A stretch of 64,000 nt of DNA from the NCBI GenBank assembly GCA_030407315.1, contig JALQPE010000067.1, positions 51,092-115,091 of the forward strand, in the 5' to 3' direction. Below are positions 43,101 to 50,494 of the stretch, one piece after another; within the stretch, counting starts at the first letter, position 1; each line of letters begins with the position of its first letter. The stretch is from Asparagopsis taxiformis (Eukaryota > Rhodophyta > Florideophyceae > Bonnemaisoniales > Bonnemaisoniaceae). The notes under the pieces are model-generated. The model was not told the DNA's origin, ran no database searches, and saw only the letters and a program-made list of their open reading frames with translations. The translations under genes and the position numbers were made by a program.

Positions 43101-45130
43101 AACGCGCGCTGTTGGTCCTCGGTAGGAGGTTCTTTCCCGAATTTAGGGAGGCTGTCTTTGGTCAGCATTTCGTTCAAGGGGTGCGCAATTGCGGCATACC
43201 CTTTGATGAATCGTCGAAAGACGCCACAGCTTCCGAGGAAGGATCGCATTTGCGTAGGCGTTTGCGGAAAGATCGCGTCAGCGATAGCCGAAGTGGCGTT
43301 CTGTGCAACGGCTAGCTTTCCTGGCATCACGACATGCCCCAGGTAGTCGACCTTCTTTTCGAAGAAGTGACACTTTGTCAACTTCAGGGTGACACCTGCT
43401 TCCCGTAGGAGGGAGAGTACTTGGTCCACATGGTGGAGATGTTCGGCCTCGTCCCGAGAGAATACGATTACATCTAAGTAGATCAGACAGGTCTGCCAGC
43501 GAACGCTGCTAAGAATAATGTCGATGGCACGTTGAAACGTTGCCGGAGCGTTCTTTAAGCCAAAAGGCAAACGCTTGAAGCGATATGTCCCCAAGTGGGA
43601 GGTGAATGCCGTTTTGTCACGGTCGTCCTGTGCAACAGGTATCTGCCAATAGCCAGAATTACAATCCAATGTGGTGAATACTTGAGCATCTCCGAGGGAG
43701 TCAATACAATCATCCATTCGTGGAAGGGGGTACACATCATTGACAGTTATGTCGTTAAGACCCCTATAATCGACGCAGAAGCGTAATTTACCATCCTTCT
43801 TCGGGACAAGAACCACTGGGCTAGCCCATTCGGAGGTCGACGGTTCGATCACTCCTTTTTCCAGCATGCTGGTTATTTCCTTACGGGCAATCTCTCGGCG
43901 AGCGGGTCCCATCCGGTAGGGTTGTTGCCGTCTAGGCTTGCTCCCTTCGACTATGTCGATTCGGTGTTCCGTAGCGCGGATGTCCCCTAGGGATCCATCC
44001 CACATAGACTCGTGTCGAGATAGCATGCTAAGGATGCGTTCCCTCAACGGGATTTGACCAAGGTGGTCTAGAGAGACTTCTTGCTTCCAGCTTGATGGTT
44101 GGGTGGCCTCGGCCTTGTGCTCCTGATGGAGAGTAGTCACCATAGTGGAGGCCTCTTGGGAGGAAGGGGTAGAACGGCTGAGAGCCATGGGGCGCATTGG
44201 CCGTTCGGGTGCCCGAAGGGCATAGCCTATAATTGTCCCTTTAGGGAGGTACTTGTCGGATGTACCGAAGTTAGTTAATATAGTCAGGAATTCCTGTCGC
44301 GGGATGACTTCCGCAACCCCATTCGGGATAGAGACACGATGTCGGTGAAGGATCCGATCTCTCGGAGAGAGTATACTCAAGCCGCCACCGGCGCATACAA
44401 CAGTAGTTGTTACTTGACTCCGCGGAGGAACATTCACACTTTGTGACAATCGAATGCCATGAGGCTGGCGGTCTAAGTTAATCCCATTAGAGGGTCGCGA
44501 GGCATCCACGTAGCACGAAAGGGTGGGGGATGTTTTACGCGTAGGCGACATCACTAGGATAGCTATCGACCCGCCGTCGTGAATATCAATTCGTTGGGCC
44601 CGGCACCTAATTGCGTCTACGTGGGTATTCATTGCCCCAGTTCCCAAGATGAGGGGTACGGCCAACTTAGGCGCGACGAAGAATTCTTCCTCAAAGGACT
44701 TGTGGCCTAACTGTAAGGACAGTATTATCTTGCCTTTTATCCGAAGAGGATTGCCGTTAGCATCGGCCAGTTGCGGAACTTTCCCCGTAGGGACTTGGAA
44801 TTGTTCCCAATTGTGGGGTAAGCTCCTTTCATGGATGACCGATGGTCCGGACCCGGTGTCCATCACCATACGCATGGGCGTGAGAATTGACGGATCGAGT
44901 CCGATGGAACCCATTACTACGTAATGGGCGGCCTTAAGCAGGCATGAGGCTTTCGGCCTTGAGGTTCGAGTCCCTGTGGGGGAACCCGAAGGGGTTGGTG
45001 TCTGGAAAAGACTTTGGTCCCTAGAGGGAGTTGCAGCCTTTTCCTGCGGAGGTGGTTGTGGTGAGATGTCCACCGAGTAGCGTAATCGCTCCACCTCCTG
45101 ACGGGAGTGCGACACCTCACTCCCCGTCAT
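40103..45130 (-). CDS. pol: Chromovirus Pol polyprotein with YLDV in RT
   Basis: The 1675-aa frame has, in order: aspartic protease (D91-T-G-S); reverse transcriptase with V-P-K-K-D-G-K-L-R-F-C-V-D-Y, the first catalytic Asp in T-T-L-D-C-N-S-G-Y-W-Q, and L-P-F-G-L-K-N-A-P; RNase H (D-T-D-A-S, E-R-E-C-L-A, T-D-H-N-A-L); integrase zinc end (H...H...C-S-A-C, about residue 950) and core (D in A-I-D-L-L-G, D in S-D-N-G-P-Q near 1081, E in G-Q-V-E-R-Y); a GPY motif (A-Q-G-P-Y-R-V); a long disordered basic region; and a C-terminal chromodomain (about 1585-1645, W-F-L-V-K-W-Y-G-Y). The RT catalytic box, normally Y-x-D-D, reads Y551-L-D-V554. Loss of the second Asp should abolish polymerisation, so this copy, if the base calls are right, needs help in trans. 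The ATG overlaps the gag stop as TAATG. Confidence 0.95.
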   Translation of the reverse strand: MTGSEVSHSRQEVERLRYSVDISPQPPPQEKAATPSRDQSLFQTPTPSGSPTGTRTSRPKASCLLKAAHYVVMGSIGLDPSILTPMRMVMDTGSGPSVIHERSLPHNWEQFQVPTGKVPQLADANGNPLRIKGKIILSLQLGHKSFEEEFFVAPKLAVPLILGTGAMNTHVDAIRCRAQRIDIHDGGSIAILVMSPTRKTSPTLSCYVDASRPSNGINLDRQPHGIRLSQSVNVPPRSQVTTTVVCAGGGLSILSPRDRILHRHRVSIPNGVAEVIPRQEFLTILTNFGTSDKYLPKGTIIGYALRAPERPMRPMALSRSTPSSQEASTMVTTLHQEHKAEATQPSSWKQEVSLDHLGQIPLRERILSMLSRHESMWDGSLGDIRATEHRIDIVEGSKPRRQQPYRMGPARREIARKEITSMLEKGVIEPSTSEWASPVVLVPKKDGKLRFCVDYRGLNDITVNDVYPLPRMDDCIDSLGDAQVFTTLDCNSGYWQIPVAQDDRDKTAFTSHLGTYRFKRLPFGLKNAPATFQRAIDIILSSVRWQTCLIYLDVIVFSRDEAEHLHHVDQVLSLLREAGVTLKLTKCHFFEKKVDYLGHVVMPGKLAVAQNATSAIADAIFPQTPTQMRSFLGSCGVFRRFIKGYAAIAHPLNEMLTKDSLPKFGKEPPTEDQQRAFDALKEVMTKPPILALPKLGRPYTVDTDASAYQIGCALLQQQGEENDLKPIGYWSRTLTKPERGYSPTERECLAVVWAVTILRPYLEQTKFVVRTDHNALRWLMNINDPSGRLCRWRLRLAEFDYQIVYRPGRVHQLPDALSRVETNGETPVTIDDEIPTLLATHAPQGETSLDDDTDVWFYDLSLARDHAKEAPKRIGTPVLTTHPQTESFSPITLQEWLEEQRTDDFCQQALASQKSDSLFFEDEDGVLCRKSKLDGSSQIVVPKALRLRLLTMCHHGILAGHPGQNRMYDTMRLSYYWPAMAADITGTVERCSACARNRLRLRKHASTLQLFPATTPLDDVAIDLLGPLPRTKKGNVHLLVISCRFTKLTQVVPLRSITAYHVAVAFCTHWVFKYGPPRTLLSDNGPQFASKFFQAVCLQLGTKNVFTTAYHPQTNGQVERYNRTLLSMLRNYVNDNQDDWDVYASALTYAYNTHVHRTTGTTPFDLILSRPPPPYATHHSVKRRATPDAFTKQDFLRRITDTIDMAGKRLHSAQARYKRNFDRSIRKSRRLITTDDYVYLDNPEVRERNKLTPIAQGPYRVIRAGRQTVYIDREGITEKVSLDRVALAPRPNEQPSPRTQPSASAPQTPPLGINAPSSNTKYHQPPSDGQQYAQSESPPLSPTQELPTTGHPPLSQQPTTRITPEGSGLGQTTLQEGAPDAVRVSKNFATPSRDQPCSLSPFGNSPTIGNDAHDPSRSPMHQVPTDRDRIQLRRNLRSREARAAQADADQSRNPDRAHPSHKRTTRESGARTDATDSAQMHPTRGNMNKRRLSDARPQTPTPPQREATPLAGTEPRTANLTRQAPTRMANPKQGRNTRSKATANPIGSRETTPNGEEEKAPLGTRPNSEQASLPEGTKETPEGSGDAERATSDEEYPIDDLIDYVTDDDGEQWFLVKWYGYRKPTWTQRANVPPEWASRYFRRTQHRKGDRPPRRTRTRTPRRGKKSHNPAGTRT

Positions 45131-45132
45131 TA
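45128..45132 (-). promoter_or_regulatory. TAATG stop-start overlap between gag and pol
   Basis: On the minus strand the gag stop TAA (45132-45130) and the pol start ATG (45130-45128) share one A. This arrangement favours reinitiation after termination and would set the Gag:Pol ratio. Confidence 0.7.
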
Positions 45133-47055
45133 GTTTTCCGACGACGTGTCAGAGTCGTCGGAGGTTTCCAAGGCGTCGGCAACGTCTTGAGCCGTTACGG
45201 AAGATCCGTTACGTTCTAAAACGTCTCGCCTCAGAGGGCCCAATTTGGGATGATTTTCGTCATCGGCGAACGCAACCATGCGTGTTGGAGGGTTTGACCG
45301 TTGGAGCACGGCTTTAGGGTAATCCCTTTTTCGGTTGAACCGATTGGACTGGCGCTGTTGGCGGCGCATAACCTGCTCCGGTTCTTGCTGGTAAGCGTAG
45401 TTCGCAAAGGCGAAGTAAGTTCCCACTGAGGGTGGTAGGTAAGGGCAAGTGTATAACACGTGCCCTGGTTGGCGACAGCCAGAGCATCTCCAAGTAACAG
45501 CCCCTTCGGGGATCATACTCTCAGCGAGTTTAAGATGTTCTCCCGTTAGGGTAGGGGCCTGCATTGGCGCGCCCATTGGATTCCCGGTAGGGGAAGGTAA
45601 GGTCGGCGGCGGGGTCCGCGGTATCACAGCCGGTTCTCCGGGTACGGTAGCGAGCAACGCTTTGCGTTTACGTTCCGCGATTTCCCGAGTAGGGTAAGCC
45701 TTAGGTTTCGCGGGTAGCGATGCTCTTAAAGAGTCCCCGAGTCCTTTAGCAAGGTTACGGACAGCAAGAAAATCTTCTCCGCCACCGCGGCCTATAGTCA
45801 CCTTGACGGTGTGTTTAACCTCTGGGCGTAGGCCCTTGAGGTAGTAGTTGACCAAGTCTCTTTCCGAGAAGACGTTCGCACACAGGAGAGCAGCGTCCTG
45901 CAGTCTGTCTGCGTATGCAGCTTCGTCTTCATCCGGCCCTTGCCGTATACGCGTTACTGCGTCATATGCGTCCGCTAGGACATTGTCCGTTGCGTAGCGA
46001 GCCAGGAGGGCGTTAACGGTTTGAGGCCAAGTGATCTGCTGATGCAGGTGGTTGAGAAGCTTGCGCTTTCGCGCCTCAGCGGCGATAAACCGTTGAGGTT
46101 CTCCTTCCAGGAAATACTTGAGTAACTTGGTAGCTTCTCCCTCCGAGACTCCGCATGAATCACATGCATCTTGAAATTCCGCGAGGAACCGGAGGATATC
46201 GATGGGTTCCGTACCATCGAACGGCGTGAATGACGCGTTGAAATTACGGATCTTCTCCGTTAGCTTATACAAGCTTCTTGATTTACCCATTGGGGTATCG
46301 GTCGTTAGGGACTTGTTCTTGAGTCGGTAGTACCGATAGGAGACCACTAGGTCGAATGCGGGTTCGCGGGCCTTCAAAGGCACTAAGCCTTCCTCAAGAG
46401 GTCCTTCTTCATCATCCCACGAGGGATTTTCTGGTATAGATCCGGTGGCACGAGTGTGCTGTCTCGTGCGAGAGATATTCCCTGTTTGGGATAGTGATTC
46501 GGCGAGAGCGTCGACACGGTCCGACAGGTGTCGGGTTGCTTCTGCGACTTGATCCAATCGGGGATCTTCTTCTTCCTCCCTACCGGGTGTAGGGTCAGGG
46601 AAGTCAGCCGATCGGATGCGGCGAGCAGGAAACTCCTGTTGTCCTACTGGACTGGCACTAAAGCCGTGAATCGAAAGCTCCTCCAGACGAGTTTCCAAAA
46701 GGGACACGCGCTTAGCGAATTCGGCTTTGACCTGATTCCAGGTTTCCACTAGGAACTCGGCGTCCCGATCTTGGGTGGCTTCTCGGCTGGCGGCCATCAG
46801 CTTTGGCTCGACCAGTTCCATGACGGTTTCGACCGTAGCGTCTACGATTTCCGCCCTGCGGTCTTGAACAGTCTTCTCGACGACGGTGCTGAATTCAGCC
46901 TTGAACTCTTCCAACCGTTCGTTGAAGATTCGGTCGGCTCGGTCTTGCAGGGTGTTAATCACCACGCCTTCTTCGGCGATCAGATCCGAATCGGACAAGT
47001 CGCTGGCAGGCGCTATGTCCTCACCAGAGGGTCCCGCTGTAGGGTTACGAGGCAT
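45130..47055 (-). CDS. gag: Chromovirus Gag
   Basis: The 641-aa product starts M-P-R-N-P-T. An N-terminal helical and coiled-coil half is followed by a capsid-like region (about 270-430) with F-D-G-T-E-P-I-D-I-L-R-F-L and a helical bundle. A Pro-rich linker leads to one CCHC zinc knuckle (W-R-C-S-G-C-R-Q-P-G-H-V-L-Y-T-C, about 520-535) and a basic tail. This is the usual Gag organisation for Ty3/gypsy. The frame ends in TAA, which shares its last A with the pol ATG, so pol is probably made by termination-reinitiation rather than frameshifting. Confidence 0.92.
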   Translation of the reverse strand: MPRNPTAGPSGEDIAPASDLSDSDLIAEEGVVINTLQDRADRIFNERLEEFKAEFSTVVEKTVQDRRAEIVDATVETVMELVEPKLMAASREATQDRDAEFLVETWNQVKAEFAKRVSLLETRLEELSIHGFSASPVGQQEFPARRIRSADFPDPTPGREEEEDPRLDQVAEATRHLSDRVDALAESLSQTGNISRTRQHTRATGSIPENPSWDDEEGPLEEGLVPLKAREPAFDLVVSYRYYRLKNKSLTTDTPMGKSRSLYKLTEKIRNFNASFTPFDGTEPIDILRFLAEFQDACDSCGVSEGEATKLLKYFLEGEPQRFIAAEARKRKLLNHLHQQITWPQTVNALLARYATDNVLADAYDAVTRIRQGPDEDEAAYADRLQDAALLCANVFSERDLVNYYLKGLRPEVKHTVKVTIGRGGGEDFLAVRNLAKGLGDSLRASLPAKPKAYPTREIAERKRKALLATVPGEPAVIPRTPPPTLPSPTGNPMGAPMQAPTLTGEHLKLAESMIPEGAVTWRCSGCRQPGHVLYTCPYLPPSVGTYFAFANYAYQQEPEQVMRRQQRQSNRFNRKRDYPKAVLQRSNPPTRMVAFADDENHPKLGPLRRDVLERNGSSVTAQDVADALETSDDSDTSSEN

Positions 47056-47132
47056 CGTGAAGATGATTGTGAAGGAAAATTTCTCTCAAAGAGACTTACC
47101 CGAGGGTACAAGGTTCTAGGTCGAGAGACCAA

Positions 47133-47816
47133 TGTAGCAGGTAGAAAATCCGCTAGAGCGGCAAACCACCCGACAGGTGTCCCGAGCCTCGGTAGAGGAA
47201 GTGGTAGAGCAGATGAACCTTATAGGTACCCGGCGGGTAGTCTCGTGAGAGAGAAGGGATCGCTACCCGGAGGGGGTTGTGCGATTATAGCGCTCACGCG
47301 AGATGCGTATTAATGGAGCAAGATGACGTAATCCGTCGAGCTGTTGGCTAACCCTAAGGTTTTCCCGGAGAGGGGTTGAACAATAGGTATGCGAACACTG
47401 TTCCTGTGGGTCGTAATTCCACTTGAGTTTACGTTACTCTAGAAGCCGTGCCTACTGGCTATTCCAGTAGCCGTTTTATACTAAGTCTACTGTAAGCTAG
47501 GGTTAGTGGTTAGGAATAAATATCCAGTTATTGACCAACCAGAGCCCAGTTACCGGCACTCGCCTACCCGCGAGGTTATTGCCAGTTAGGCTTACATTAT
47601 AATGTACAGCTGGTTAGCTTAAGTTAAAATTTGCCCCTTGTGGGGTCTTGGCCGGGGCCGATAGGCCCGGATAGGGTGTCTACAGCCTTGCGCTTGTCCC
47701 AATTACAGGAAACTCGCCCAGTCGGCTGGTGCCTTGTGATTGGCACATCCCTTAAGTGGGCACCCAATAGGGAAGCGACACGACTCTGGTTGAGAGGACC
47801 GCCAGGCGGTATGACA
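47133..47816 (-). repeat. 5' LTR of the chromovirus
   Basis: 684 bp, followed on the plus strand by the TSD CTCCC at 47817-47821. On the minus strand the sequence after the LTR is TTGGTCTCTCGACCTAGAAC; the TGG is in the right place for a primer-binding site, but I could not match it to a tRNA. Confidence 0.95.
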
Positions 47817-47821
47817 CTCCC

Positions 47822-48249
47822 TCCAAGAGAACGATAAAGCATCGTCTTTTCCAAGGCATTTCCGTACGAAAAATAATCGAAAAACATATTTGACTTTAAC
47901 CTAACAGCTATCGCGAGCACCGTACTCAGCTATATTTCCTCTGTAATTTCCTTCCTCCAACCAATCAATAGCCGCTTGGTCACAGGCTTAAAAGCCTTCC
48001 ACTATCTGTCCTATCCATCAAAGACCCTCGGAGGGTTCGATCCAGGCCTTGATCACCCATGATGGGTGTGCAACCCGAGAAAATGAAAATGGAACATATT
48101 GCGACAGGGATGAGATATCATTCAATGAAAGAGAACTTCTCTTTCGTTTACTTTTTTCTAACAAGATTCTAAACGTCTACAAACCCTATGTCGTCCGTCC
48201 GTTTTCATCCCGGAGAGATGTGGATGTGAGGTAAGACGCATTGGTGATG
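47822..48249. other. Transposon interior, no gene seen
   Basis: The DNA transposon resumes after the chromovirus target duplication. Only one 60-codon open frame is present, with no known features. Confidence 0.5.
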
Positions 48250-48613
48250 TTGTGTTGATTCCCACAGACGGAGGTGGAGGAGGTGGCTACGGAGGAAGCC
48301 TGGAGAACTTGTCCGGTACTGACATCTCACATGTTGAACATGTGAGATGTCAATACCCATGGATGAGAAGAAAAACAAGTTCAGGTCCGGTTCGGATATT
48401 GTTGCCATTAACGGAGGCGGAGGAGGCGGCTACGGTGCAAGCCTGGAGAACATGTGACTCACATCTCGCAGATGTCAGTACCCATGGATGAGAAGAAAAG
48501 CATGTTGAGGTGCGGTTCGGATATTCGATCCATTAACAGAGGTGGTGGAGGAGGCTATGGTGGAAGCCTGGAGAAGAATAGAGTAGTCCTATACCCATGG
48601 ATCACAAGAAGAC
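48250..48613 (+). repeat. Three imperfect tandem repeats of about 125-140 bp
   Basis: Each unit contains GGAGGTGGAGGAGGTGGCTACGG-like sequence, then AGCCTGGAGAA, then CATACCCATGGATGAGAAGAA-like sequence. The first unit carries the palindrome GACATCTCACATGTTGAACATGTGAGATGTC (arms of 14 bp). Possibly derived from a Gly-rich coding sequence or a promoter array. Confidence 0.75.
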
Positions 48614-48871
48614 GTTGTTGGGCTCCTTTTCGAAGCCCATTCGTCTCTTGAATAAATTTAGCACCCAAATCATATACGATTGCCGAGTTGACACCCCGTA
48701 TGTCTCGTTGGTAGAAATAGCAGGGGTTCCACCACTCAGCTGGCGGGAAGTAGTTACTGATTATATGAGATATGGCTTAGCTCCCGCCAAAACCGATAGC
48801 TCTGGGCTCAGGTTCTCCAAATGTGGTTATACGAATGTGTTCTGACAATGCTAGAAGACGAATATCTGCAT
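48614..48871. other. Transposon interior, no gene seen
   Basis: Nothing was recognised before the interior repeat. Confidence 0.5.
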
Positions 48872-49050
48872 CCTGATTTGAATTAAAATTTGGGCTATTC
48901 TCAAAAACATGCACATGTGAACATGTTTTTGAGATGGGGATGTGCCGTACGGCACAATCGACCGCCGAAATCGATGTTTTTTGCAATATTTTTTCTGCCC
49001 GAAATGTAGAATTTCTGGTCTGGCCAGCAATGCATCTGAGCTGGACATCC
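48872..49050 (+). repeat. Interior repeat, copy b
   Basis: Direct copy of 35089-35252, with the hairpin CTCAAAAACATG...CATGTTTTTGAG and the palindrome GTGCCGTACGGCAC. It lies about 350 bp upstream of the methyltransferase gene start. Confidence 0.85.
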
Positions 49051-49400
49051 CCATGTCCAGTGGCCGTCCGGATGTCGCTCACCTGGTAAGCGTGATGCAC
49101 CTGTGACAACCTATGTGACTGCAGTCACAGCCGCCATGGCGGCCGTGCAGTACAACCCTCAAAGACAGGGAATCACAATCTTTTTAAAATTTTTCTCTAC
49201 CACGTATCCGTCACAACTTATTACCTACACCGGTTACGGGTTTCAAGACCTTTCCAGTGCTGTGTACCCGTATACTCTGTTCCGTTCGATATCAACCAGT
49301 GTTCCTCACGAAAGAGTGCAAACGTCACGAGATACGTCGTCAAATTTGACTGTCTCGCCGAGCGGTCGCCATCCTGTACCGAATTTCCACTCATTCCATT

Positions 49401-50490
49401 ATGACGAATAAGCGCAGGCGCAACAGCAATCCGATCGTTGACGACGCAACCGTGCCAATTCTGCGCGAACCCGCTAGCCCTTGGGAGGATTCTAGTGACA
49501 TGGGTACACGTCGAAACGTAGGTCGCGCCGCCCGCGAAACTACTCTCGCTGGCAAAGACTTCCTCCGCCTCTTGCTGGATTTGTTCGCCCACTCAAGTTT
49601 CGCAGACTTGACGGACAAGCCGGGAGGTTTCACATACGCGGACCTTGGCGCTTGGGTTGCGCAGGGCACAGAAGAACAATTTCTGGCGCTGCAAGGTCGA
49701 CTCAGCATGGCCTTCAGCGGTCGTTCGAAGAATGCTGGAGTCGAGGCGGATGTTGCCGAAATCGTCATGGCAGAGATGAACGTTGAGCGAGCCAAGCAGA
49801 TTGTTCGTCTGGCATTACCGATTGCCGAGTTTTCAAGACAGGATGAGCGTATCGGGCAATGGGTTGAGCACTGCATCCTTTCTGGGATCGTGCCGCAGAC
49901 CTTCCTTATTGGATGTAACATGCTTCCTTCGCCACTACAGGCGCTGCAGCGCGGGGAACCAAGCGCCTTCGTTCTTGCTCCACCGGAAACGTTCGAGGTA
50001 TTGATGTATTTCCAAGCGTTGTCTATCATCCGAAATCACAACAAGAACCTGCCGCGTCGCCGAATAGGCGACACGGCCGAAGAGGGGAACGAAGCCGCAC
50101 GCGTCCCAGCCCATCGGAAAAGCACTAATCGAGCTTGTTACGTGGTTCAAGTTTTATACCATGCTTGGACCGATGTGGCCTTCGCCGCAAAGTTTTCCAG
50201 CTTCGAAGAGTTGATGGCGCCGTACATCATTTTCGACAGCAGTGAGCATTGGTTTGACGTGCTCGATGAAGGTCTATTCGCACCGATAGAGCAGAAGCTA
50301 GATCTCTACCACGACAAAGCTCCCCTATCTCATCCTGATGGATATGGTGGAAAAGTAGAGACAAGAACCAGTGCGCAGCACAGTGCATTTAGGGACCTTG
50401 TGAGGAAGTTCTTCGACCGGTTGCAGTTTCTTATCGTCAACCCGGACCTGTACACCTGGCCGGAGTCCGACCGCTGGGGGCGCTGGAAAT
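49401..50490 (+). CDS. N-terminal part of the methyltransferase-SET protein, unknown domain
   Basis: ATG at 49401 (context CATTATGACG) opens a frame of good coding character for about 363 codons. It begins with a basic nuclear-localisation-like stretch (T-N-K-R-R-R-N). A largely helical region rich in Phe, Leu, Ala and Glu follows, without recognisable domain. The frame runs to 50615, but its last 40 codons look like noise. The protein sense passes near 50490 into the frame that starts L-S-S-G-N-P-D-K at 50495 and, near 50715, into the methyltransferase frame. Both changes are -1, close to short homopolymers. Either one large protein of about 1060 aa has been broken by two indels or sequence errors, or unseen introns join it. 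Confidence 0.55.
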
Positions 50491-50494
50491 ATAC

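Larger units (their letters stand above)
35346..47816 (-). mobile_element. Intact-length Ty3/gypsy chromovirus with antisense ORF, TSD CTCCC
   Basis: The 12,471-bp element is bounded by near-identical LTRs (683 and 684 bp) that begin TG and end CA. The 5-bp repeat CTCCC lies at 35341-35345 and 47817-47821. On the minus strand, internal order is LTR, gag (45130-47055), pol (40103-45130: protease, RT, RNase H, integrase, chromodomain), then a plus-strand 1099-codon ORF (36523-39822), polypurine tract (36029-36040) and LTR. The chromodomain and GPY-type motif place it among chromoviruses. LTR identity indicates a recent insertion into the DNA transposon. Confidence 0.95.

Noticed and set aside
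44955..44985. tRNA-like T-arm (GAGGTTCGAGTCCC)
   Set aside because: It lies inside the pol coding frame and no acceptor or anticodon stem can be formed around it.
48030..48060. T-arm-like GAGGGTTCGATCCAGG
   Set aside because: The putative stem does not pair and no cloverleaf can be drawn.
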